In this document: positions 1 to 5,502 of the stretch, piece by piece | Numbering within the stretch: the first letter of the stretch is position 1 | Layout of the letters: every line of letters begins with the position of its first letter | NCBI GenBank assembly: GCA_034408875.1 | Contig: JAWXCJ010000144.1 | Span: 1-7,778, forward strand | Direction of reading: 5' to 3' | DNA: 7,778 nt | Source: JANNHK01 sp034408875 | GTDB taxonomy: Bacteria > Actinomycetota > Acidimicrobiia > IMCC26256 > PALSA-610 | Program-made: the position numbers and the translations under genes | The notes under the pieces: model-generated | Seen by the model: only the letters and a program-made list of their open reading frames with translations | Told to the model about the DNA's origin: nothing | The model's database searches: none

Positions 1-2
1 AG

Positions 3-1172
3 TTCCTGGCTGAGCACGCGGAACCGCGCGGCGAGGAGAAGTTCGCGTGGGGCCAGGGTTCCGACCGGATGGGCATCCTCGACGAGAAGTCGCCGGAGGA
101 AGAGCAGCGCGAACTCGACGTGGGCAAGGCATGGCGGGCGAAGCTGTTCGACGCGGGGTACGCGTGGATCACCGGTCCCGAGGAGTACGGCGGCCAGGGG
201 CTGACCGCGGCGCACGAGCGCGCGTACCGCGAGGTCGAGTCCGAGTTCCGCACGCCGAGTCAGGCGCCGTTCGGCATCGGGCTCGGGATGGTCGCGCCGA
301 CGATCCTCGCCCACGGGATCGACGAAGTGAAGGACGCTTACCTCCGCCGAATGTGGCGGGGCGAACTCGTCGGTTGCCAGTTGTTCTCCGAGCCGGTCGC
401 CGGCTCCGACCTCGCCGGGATCCAGACCAAAGCCGAACGTGACGGCGAGGAATGGATCATCACCGGCCAGAAGGTGTGGACGTCGGGCGCCCAGTACAGC
501 GACATCGGCGAGATCATCACGCGCACGTCGACCGAGAAGCCGAAGCACAAGGGGCTCACCATGTTCGTTATGGACATGAACGCGTCCGGTGTCGAGGTGC
601 GCCCGTTGCGGCAGATGACCGGCGGCGCGTCGTTCAACGAGGTGTTCATCAACGAGCTGCGCGTGCCCGACTCACACCGGCTCGGCGACGTCGACGAAGG
701 GTGGACCGTCGCGCTGACCACGCTCATGAACGAGCGGGCGTCGATCGGCACCGGCGCAGTGGGCGGGTCGAGCACGGGCGCGAGCCGCCTGATCGAGACC
801 GCGCGCCGGATGGGAGTGACCGACGACGCGATCGTGCGCGACCGGCTCGCCGACCTCTACATGCACTCGAGCGTGGCGCGCTACAACAACCTGCGGGCGA
901 TGTCGAAGATCCGCGCCGGCCAACTGCCGGGACCGGAGATGTCGATCGCGAAGCTCTCCCTCACCATGAACATGCGCCGTACCTCTGCGGTCATCGCCGA
1001 CATCCTCGGACCCCGCCTCGTTGCGGACACAGGCGAGTGGGGCACCTACGCGTGGGCCGAGTTCATCCTCGGTGTCCCCGGTATGCGGGTCGCAGGCGGC
1101 ACCGACGAAGTGATGCGCAACATCATCGGCGAACGCGTCCTCGGGCTGCCGAAAGAACCGCAGGTGAAGTGA
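3..1172 (+). CDS. Acyl-CoA dehydrogenase family protein (5' end missing)
   Basis: Flavoprotein that oxidises an acyl-CoA to the trans-2-enoyl-CoA, passing electrons to an electron-transfer flavoprotein; cytoplasmic. The frame is open from base 3 with dehydrogenase-like residues before the first ATG at 69, so the gene starts upstream; 389 residues are visible, near full family length. Counting from Met at 69: N-terminal helical domain about 1-100; the flavin/substrate segment LFSEPVAGSDL at 105-115 and GQKVWTSG at 133-140 in the middle beta domain; the C-terminal helical domain ends with AGGTDEVMRNIIGERVLGLP (342-361). The C-terminal position that carries the catalytic Glu in medium-chain enzymes (EGT) is Gly here (GGT). 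Glu222 in NERASIG aligns with the helix-G base of isovaleryl-CoA dehydrogenase and is the likely base. Substrate unknown. The next gene follows after 4 nt, so they are probably co-transcribed. Family assignment is secure; chain length or pathway is not. Confidence 0.95.
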   Translation, partial: FLAEHAEPRGEEKFAWGQGSDRMGILDEKSPEEEQRELDVGKAWRAKLFDAGYAWITGPEEYGGQGLTAAHERAYREVESEFRTPSQAPFGIGLGMVAPTILAHGIDEVKDAYLRRMWRGELVGCQLFSEPVAGSDLAGIQTKAERDGEEWIITGQKVWTSGAQYSDIGEIITRTSTEKPKHKGLTMFVMDMNASGVEVRPLRQMTGGASFNEVFINELRVPDSHRLGDVDEGWTVALTTLMNERASIGTGAVGGSSTGASRLIETARRMGVTDDAIVRDRLADLYMHSSVARYNNLRAMSKIRAGQLPGPEMSIAKLSLTMNMRRTSAVIADILGPRLVADTGEWGTYAWAEFILGVPGMRVAGGTDEVMRNIIGERVLGLPKEPQVK

Positions 1173-1176
1173 CCGC

Positions 1177-1965
1177 ATGTGGGGCGACGTGACACCGGCC
1201 GAACGGCTGCGCGCGATCGCGCGCCGGAGCGTCTCCGACGACGACCTGGCAATTGAGGCGGCCGACGCGCTCGCCGGTTTCGCCGTCGAGCCCGCGCATC
1301 TCGTGGTCGCGTGCCGACGCGTGCTCGCGCATCGTCGCCGGCACGGCACGCTGTGGTGGCTGTGTGCCCGCATTCTCGCCGCACCCGATCCCGTTGCCGC
1401 CGCGCGGGAGGCGACCGCGATGTTGGGTGCCGACCGCACCGCGTCGCGCATTGCCGCGACGCTTCCCCTGCTCGACGAGGACGAGGTGGTCGCCGTCGTC
1501 GGCTGGCCGCCCGCGGTCGACGAAGCGCTGGCCGAACGCCAGGATGTCGCCGCGGTGTCGGTACGCGTCGACGGCGTCGACCCGACGTCGGCTCAGCGGT
1601 ACCGGCGTAGCGAGCGCGCCGTTCGGATCGTCGACCAGTGGGATCCGATCCTCGAACGCATCCGCGTGCTGTTCGTCGCGGCCGACGCCGTCGGTCCCGA
1701 CCACGCGGTCGTACCCGAGGGCACCGGTGCGGTGGTCGATGCGTTCGGGCGCGTGGCGCGCGAAACGTGGCTGGTCGGCGGCGTGGGCCGGGTGCTGCCG
1801 GGTCGCCTGTTCGAGGCGTTGGCTGTCGCGGCACCCGATGCCGAGATGCTTTCACTGCAACGCGTCGACCGGCTCGCCGGTACGCGCGGGGTCGAACCGC
1901 CTACGGAAGCCGCGAAGCGGGCTGACTGTCCGGTTGCACCGGAGTTGCTGAGGCCGCTGGACTAA
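1177..1965 (+). CDS. Conserved-looking protein of unknown function, 262 aa
   Basis: I do not recognise this gene with confidence. The protein is soluble, with no signal peptide or membrane segment. Residues 1-100 look mostly helical, with a basic, Trp-containing stretch (RRRHGTLWWLCARIL, 53-67). Residues 101-262 look alpha/beta: a hydrophobic strand VVAVVGWP (104-111), strand VLFVAADAVGPD (164-175), Gly-rich EGTGAVVDAFGRVARETWLVG (181-201), and a tail with PVAPELL. The strand-AADAVGPD-x-GTGA-helix-strand layout faintly recalls the Rossmann-like half of eIF-2B/methylthioribose-1-phosphate isomerase family proteins; that is a hunch only. The ATG at 1177 is 4 nt after the dehydrogenase stop; GTG at 1189 is an alternative start. 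A Shine-Dalgarno sequence is weak, so translational coupling is plausible. Codon use matches its neighbours, supporting a real gene. The stop overlaps the convergent fxsA stop. A role alongside the dehydrogenase is inferred only from position. Confidence 0.8.
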   Translation: MWGDVTPAERLRAIARRSVSDDDLAIEAADALAGFAVEPAHLVVACRRVLAHRRRHGTLWWLCARILAAPDPVAAAREATAMLGADRTASRIAATLPLLDEDEVVAVVGWPPAVDEALAERQDVAAVSVRVDGVDPTSAQRYRRSERAVRIVDQWDPILERIRVLFVAADAVGPDHAVVPEGTGAVVDAFGRVARETWLVGGVGRVLPGRLFEALAVAAPDAEMLSLQRVDRLAGTRGVEPPTEAAKRADCPVAPELLRPLD

Positions 1966-2381
1966 ACGTCGATCACGTCGTCGGGGCCGTCGTAGCGCGG
2001 CGGGCCGCCCATCTGGCGGAACGAGACGAACGTGAAGCGCCGTTTGATGAACACCCGGAAGACGGCGCGGGTCGGCGGGAAGAGCAACAGGATTCCCAGG
2101 ATGTCGCTGATGAAGCCGGGCACGAGCAACATGAGCCCGCCCGCGAAGATGAGCGCGCCGTCGATGAGGTGGTTGGTGGGCACTTCGCCCCGTGCGGTCT
2201 GCTCGCGAACGCGTGTGATGACGCCGGTGCCTTCGTGCTTGGCGAGCCACGCGCCGACGAGCGAGATGATGATCATCAGCCCGATCGTGTTGAGCGCGCC
2301 GATCTGCTGCCCGACCTGGATGATGACGTACAACTCGACGAGCGGTACGACGATGAAGAGGATCGCGAGCAGCACGAGCAC
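1962..2381 (-). CDS. fxsA: FxsA family membrane protein
   Basis: Small integral membrane protein of the FxsA family. In E. coli, overproduced FxsA relieves F-exclusion of phage T7; the normal role is unclear. The 139-residue protein has hydrophobic segments at about 1-22, 27-47, 73-88 and 90-102. It carries the family hallmarks: an early PLVELYVI (13-20), GAWLAKHEG (43-51), and PGFISDILGILLLFPPTR (88-105). A basic then acidic cytoplasmic tail follows (KRRFTF, then DGPDDVIDV). The start is GTG at 2381-2379; no in-frame ATG is nearby. There is little Shine-Dalgarno sequence, but a -10-like TAGCAT lies exactly 6 nt upstream, suggesting a leaderless transcript from its own promoter. It lies 62 nt downstream of the beta-propeller gene on the same strand, so read-through is also possible. 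Its TAG stop overlaps the TAA of the convergent gene. Confidence 0.93.
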   Translation of the reverse strand: MLVLLAILFIVVPLVELYVIIQVGQQIGALNTIGLMIIISLVGAWLAKHEGTGVITRVREQTARGEVPTNHLIDGALIFAGGLMLLVPGFISDILGILLLFPPTRAVFRVFIKRRFTFVSFRQMGGPPRYDGPDDVIDV

Positions 2382-2387
2382 GAACGG

Positions 2388-2393
2388 ATGCTA
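2388..2393 (-). promoter_or_regulatory. Candidate -10 box for leaderless fxsA
   Basis: The minus strand reads TAGCAT, matching the actinobacterial TANNNT -10 pattern, and its last T is 6 nt from the GTG start. Transcription would then begin at or next to the start codon. No convincing -35 is seen; that position falls within the 42-bp repeat. This is inferred from spacing and the lack of a ribosome-binding site. Confidence 0.4.
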
Positions 2394-2398
2394 CCCAC

Positions 2399-2440
2399 GT
2401 GCGGACGCAGCGAAGCCCCGGACGGCGCAGCGAGGGAGCC
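2399..2440 (+). repeat. Dispersed 42-bp intergenic repeat, copy 1
   Basis: Matches the reverse complement of 7099-7140 at 39 of 42 positions; differences fall at 2410 (G/A), 2418 (C/A) and 2431 (C/T). It contains two related halves, roughly CGGACGCAGCGAAGCC (2402-2417, one shifted base) and the longer CGGACGGCGCAGCGAGGGAGCC type unit (2419-2440), so it may have arisen by internal duplication. It fills most of the 62-nt gap between the beta-propeller stop and the fxsA start and does not enter either gene. In this orientation its GAGGGAG end does not serve fxsA. The small size, the intergenic placement and the two orientations suggest a REP-like family present elsewhere in the genome (inference). 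Confidence 0.75.
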
Positions 2441-2443
2441 CGG

Positions 2444-3985
2444 TTACAGGTCCCCCAAGGAATATACGTAGCCGGCGCGGGTGCCTACGTAGATACGGCC
2501 GTTCCACACCGCCGGCGTGGACTCGATGCAGCCGCCGAGTTCGACCGACCACAGCTCGGGCGGCGTCCTTGTCGTGTCGCTCACGTCGTACGCGTGCAGC
2601 ACGCCGTTGCAGTCGCCCTGGAGCCACACGCCGTCGACGACGACGGGCGATCCCATGAGCGGCGCGGGGAGTTCGATCTCCCACCGCACCGCGCCCGTAG
2701 TCCGGTCGATGCCGAACACCGTCCCGGGGCGCGTCGGCCAGATCACGAGGTCGTCGACGACCGCGGCGGTCGACCACGTACCCGACTCCGAACTGCCCTC
2801 GTCGTGCACCGACCACACGACGGGCGCGTCGGGCTTGGTCGGGTCGAGCTTCAGGAGCTGGCCGACCTCTTCGGAGCGCGCGGTGCCGCGTTCGTGTTCG
2901 ACCCCCGCGTAGAGGAAGCCGTCGGCGTCGATGACGATCGACGCGTCGGAGTCGTCGCCCAACCAGTACCGGAATGTTCGACTGGGTTCGCCCGACCCGG
3001 TGCGCAGCGACGACAGGTCCCACGATTGAAGCAATCCACCGGAGTTCGCGAACCACGCGGCGTCGCCCGACAGCGCGACTGATTGCTCGATCGACACGGT
3101 GCGGTCACCGATGTCGCCCAGCAGCTCGTCGTCCCATCCGGCCGCGTGGAACGTCAGCTCCGGCGCGGCCGTGACAAGTCCGTCGGGACCGTATGCACGG
3201 TTGAGGCGCACGATGTGGAAGCGGCTGTTCTCGCCGCCCTCGACGAGGTAGCCGTTCACGACGAGGGGTGACCCGTCCCAGTCGTTGTTCCACAGCGTCG
3301 GGCCGACGTCATCGGCGTCGAGCTTCCACAGCTCGGTCGGTTCGGGCCGGTCGAACGCAATCGCCCGCAGGTAGTTGTCGCGTGAACCGGTGTAGACGAT
3401 CGGGAAGCCGTCGGGGTCGATCGTGACGGAGCCCTTGATGATGTCGTTCGTCGGGAAGTCGGGAATGATCCGCTCGCCCGTGTTCGCGTCGAGGAAGTGG
3501 ACGTTGTAGTCGTACGCGCCGAACACGAGCCAGGTGCGTCCGTCGCGTTCGAAGACCGACGGTTGTCCGGTCCACCCGGTGCCGCACCACTGGCGCGTCT
3601 CACCGCCTTCGCTCGACGCGCCGCACATCGCGGCGTCGGGGAACCGCCATGCGATCTCGGGCGCCGCGGGTACCGGCCCGCGGCCGTGATAGCTGCGGGT
3701 CGGGTTGCCGCGAAACGTGATCAGCCCGTCGACCTCGGTCCCCCACGGTTCACCGAACGACGCGGGGTCGACGAGCACGTCGGTCCGGACCGGGCGCGTG
3801 GTCGTCGTCGGCGCGGGCGCGGTCGTCTCGGGTACATCGTCGGGCGGCTCGGTCGCGTCGGACCCGTCAGCCGCGGGCGCCCCTCCCGGCCCGTCGTCGC
3901 CGTCGTCGGCGTCGATCGAGAACAGGAGCGCGACTGCGCCGATCAGTGCCACACCCACGATGATGGCGAGCGCGCGCGTTCGCAA
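2444..3985 (-). CDS. Membrane-anchored or secreted PQQ-like beta-propeller protein
   Basis: A 513-residue exported protein. Residues 7-23 form a hydrophobic signal anchor or signal peptide without a lipobox Cys, followed by an acidic Ala/Asp and then Thr/Pro-rich linker (24-68). The rest is a propeller with recurrent PQQ-like blades: AYDYNVHFLDANTGE (157-171), SRDNYLRAIAFD (201-212), GTVFGIDRTTGAVRWE (421-436), NGVLHAYDVSD (460-470) and AGYVYSL (504-510). FRGNPTRSYHGRGP (91-104) and WCGTGWTGQP (133-142) are motifs I associate with an uncharacterised actinobacterial branch. Cys121/134 and 459/486 could form disulfides outside the membrane. No catalytic residues of quinoprotein dehydrogenases are evident, so binding or scaffolding is as likely as PQQ enzymology. 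The start is TTG at 3985; a TGA lies in frame two codons upstream, so it cannot extend further. There is no Shine-Dalgarno sequence. It is divergent from the amidohydrolase gene. Confidence 0.9.
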   Translation of the reverse strand: MRTRALAIIVGVALIGAVALLFSIDADDGDDGPGGAPAADGSDATEPPDDVPETTAPAPTTTTRPVRTDVLVDPASFGEPWGTEVDGLITFRGNPTRSYHGRGPVPAAPEIAWRFPDAAMCGASSEGGETRQWCGTGWTGQPSVFERDGRTWLVFGAYDYNVHFLDANTGERIIPDFPTNDIIKGSVTIDPDGFPIVYTGSRDNYLRAIAFDRPEPTELWKLDADDVGPTLWNNDWDGSPLVVNGYLVEGGENSRFHIVRLNRAYGPDGLVTAAPELTFHAAGWDDELLGDIGDRTVSIEQSVALSGDAAWFANSGGLLQSWDLSSLRTGSGEPSRTFRYWLGDDSDASIVIDADGFLYAGVEHERGTARSEEVGQLLKLDPTKPDAPVVWSVHDEGSSESGTWSTAAVVDDLVIWPTRPGTVFGIDRTTGAVRWEIELPAPLMGSPVVVDGVWLQGDCNGVLHAYDVSDTTRTPPELWSVELGGCIESTPAVWNGRIYVGTRAGYVYSLGDL

Positions 3986-3993
3986 GGATCACG

Positions 3994-4003
3994 AACGTAC
4001 ACT
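3994..4003. promoter_or_regulatory. Overlapping divergent -10 boxes, candidate bidirectional leaderless promoter
   Basis: In the 26-bp gap between the two divergent start codons, the plus strand has TACACT at 3998-4003, with 8 nt between it and the ATG at 4012. The minus strand has TACGTT at 3999-3994, with 8 nt between it and the TTG at 3985. Both fit TANNNT and they overlap by two bases around GTAC. Neither gene has a Shine-Dalgarno sequence and there is no room for a normal leader, so both transcripts would start at or within a few bases of the start codon. Any -35 for each would lie inside the opposite gene; none is obvious. Mutually exclusive or coupled firing is an inference. Confidence 0.5.
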
Positions 4004-4011
4004 CTGCGCGC

Positions 4012-5442
4012 ATGCCGCCGTTCGATCTCGGTCCTCGCTCGAACGGCGAGTACCTGCCGTACCCGCAGACCCCGAAGGTGCGGGAAGCGATCCGGCGCAC
4101 GCTGGCGCACAGCGATGACGCGGCCCGGCGCCTCGGCATGAGCCGTCGCGACTTCCTTTACTCGCTCGGCGGCGCCGCCTCGATGTTGTTCTTCCTCGCT
4201 GCGTGCGACAGCGAAGAGTCGGCGTCGCGAGACGAGACCCCGGGCGGCACGTTCGCGGTGTCGACCACGTCGACCACCGAACCGGCGGCCGCGGTCGAGG
4301 AGTTGGCCGGCGACGAATTCATCTTCGACGTGCAGACCCACCTCCTCGACTTCGATCTCACGACCGGCGCACCCGGCGGCGGCTTCGGGTCGGGGTTCCC
4401 GCAGGCGAACTGCGACGAGGACGACTGGCGGGCGTGCTTCGCCCAGGACTGGTGGTTCGAGCAGCTGTTCATGCAGTCGGACACGACGATGGCCGTCATC
4501 TCGGCCGTGCCCATCCTCGCCACGCCGAACCCGCTCTCGATCGACGTCATGGCCGCCGCGCGCGCCGCGGCGGCACGCGCCTGCGGCGACGAAGGCCGCG
4601 TGTTTCTACACGGACAGGTGAACCCGAACGTCGGGGACTTCGCCGCCGCGGCCGACGGCATGCGCGTGTTGCGCGACCAGTTCCCCATCGGCGCATGGAA
4701 GGTGTATACCCACGTGCCCGAAGCGCAAGGCTGGTGGCTCGACGACCACGACGCCGACGCCGTGCAATGCGGCAACGCGTTCCTCGACGTCGTGCGCGAG
4801 ATCGGCCCGCCCGTCGTATGCGTGCACAAGGGGTTCGGCGGCGGCAGCGAGTATTCGTCCCCCGTCGACATCGGCCCCGCGGCGGCCGCCAACCCCGACA
4901 TCGCCTTCGTCGTGTACCACTCGGGCTACGACGGCGCGGGCGAAGGCCCGTACTCCCCCGACGACCTGGCGGGCGTGAACCGGCTCATCGCGTCGCTCGA
5001 CGCGGCGGGCATCGAACCGGGCGCCAACGTGTACGCCGAATTGGGCTCGACGTGGTGGAACGCGATGCGCGAACCCACCGACGCCGCGCACATCCTCGGC
5101 AAGCTCCTCGCCCGCGTCGGCGAAGACCGCGTGCTCTGGGGCACCGACTCGATCTGGTACGGCCCGCCGCAGGACCAGATCCAGGCGTTCCGCACGTTCG
5201 AGATCTCCGAACAGTTCCAAGCGGAGTTCGGGTACCCCGCCCTGACCGACGACGTGAAGCGCAAGGTCTTCGGCCTCAACGCGGCCTCGCTCTACGAAGC
5301 CGAACCGGTCACCGCGCCCTGCGCCGCCGACCAAGCCGCCCTCGAAGAACTCAGAGCCGCAATGCCCGCCCGCCTGTCGTACGGCCCAAGTACCGCGGCC
5401 GAAGCAAGAGTCCTCATGCGAGCCCACGGCCTCCGCGTCTAA
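4012..5442 (+). CDS. Tat-exported lipoprotein, amidohydrolase-2 family (TIM barrel)
   Basis: A 476-residue predicted metal-dependent hydrolase or decarboxylase-like TIM-barrel protein, exported folded and lipid-anchored outside the membrane. A twin-arginine motif SRRDFL (44-49) precedes a hydrophobic core and lipobox LAAC with Cys65; a Ser/Thr/Pro/Ala linker follows (66-100). Barrel signatures are FDVQTHLLD (105-113), FLHGQVNPN (198-206), VVCVHKGFG (268-276), FVVYHSGYD (299-307) and VLWGTDSIWYG (374-384). Candidate metal or catalytic residues are His110, His272, His303 and Asp379. The usual first His of the HxH pair is Gln108. A hydrophilic N-terminal segment of 42 residues precedes the Tat motif; ATG at 4138 (Met43) is an alternative start giving a normal signal, but the leaderless-type promoter points to 4012. 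ACMSD-type and other amidohydrolases share the fold; the substrate is unknown. A perfect hairpin follows the stop. Confidence 0.9.
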   Translation: MPPFDLGPRSNGEYLPYPQTPKVREAIRRTLAHSDDAARRLGMSRRDFLYSLGGAASMLFFLAACDSEESASRDETPGGTFAVSTTSTTEPAAAVEELAGDEFIFDVQTHLLDFDLTTGAPGGGFGSGFPQANCDEDDWRACFAQDWWFEQLFMQSDTTMAVISAVPILATPNPLSIDVMAAARAAAARACGDEGRVFLHGQVNPNVGDFAAAADGMRVLRDQFPIGAWKVYTHVPEAQGWWLDDHDADAVQCGNAFLDVVREIGPPVVCVHKGFGGGSEYSSPVDIGPAAAANPDIAFVVYHSGYDGAGEGPYSPDDLAGVNRLIASLDAAGIEPGANVYAELGSTWWNAMREPTDAAHILGKLLARVGEDRVLWGTDSIWYGPPQDQIQAFRTFEISEQFQAEFGYPALTDDVKRKVFGLNAASLYEAEPVTAPCAADQAALEELRAAMPARLSYGPSTAAEARVLMRAHGLRV

Positions 5443-5450
5443 CGGTGTAA

Positions 5451-5497
5451 GGGATGCGTCGATAGCCCACACTGAGTGTGGGCTATCGACGCATCCC
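5451..5497. terminator. Perfect palindrome, probable bidirectional terminator
   Basis: The arms 5451-5472 and 5476-5497 are exact reverse complements (22 bp) around TGA; T5473 and A5475 could also pair, giving a 47-bp palindrome centred on G5474. It sits 8 nt after the amidohydrolase stop and 5 nt before the SDR stop on the other strand, so it can end both converging transcripts. Neither side has a real U-tract (GTTGGTTAG on one, TTACACCGTT on the other), as is common for actinobacterial hairpin terminators. The pairing is seen directly; the terminator role is inferred from placement. Confidence 0.8.
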
Positions 5498-5502
5498 GTT
5501 GG

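Noticed and set aside
672..1451. Minus-strand frame spanning the dehydrogenase and the next gene
   Set aside because: No motifs, crosses two sense genes with consistent codon use, and no ribosome-binding site.
2402..2440. Possible CRISPR or tandem array from the repeated CGGACG-CAGCGA units
   Set aside because: Only two imperfect halves with no spacers of regular length and no cas genes.
2399..3082. Plus-strand frame beginning in repeat copy 1, sharing an RTQRSxGRRSEGA peptide with a minus-strand frame near 7100
   Set aside because: The shared peptide is the 42-bp repeat translated in a chance frame; the remainder is antisense to the beta-propeller gene.
3770..3930. Runs of GTCG/CGTC repeats considered as a simple-sequence repeat
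   Set aside because: They encode the Asp/Ala/Thr/Pro linker of the beta-propeller protein through biased codons; no regular repeat unit is present.
4203..5450. Arg-rich 415-codon frame within the amidohydrolase gene
   Set aside because: Extreme Arg/Pro content and no domain features; it is a frame-shifted reading of the amidohydrolase gene.
4606..5472. Long open frame on the minus strand opposite the amidohydrolase gene (288 codons)
   Set aside because: It starts inside the palindrome, lies antisense to a well-supported gene and has no recognisable motifs; long antisense frames are expected in GC-rich DNA.
5443..5502. Palindrome considered as an attachment site or transposon end
   Set aside because: No integrase, transposase or target duplication nearby, and its exact fit between convergent stops is better explained by termination.
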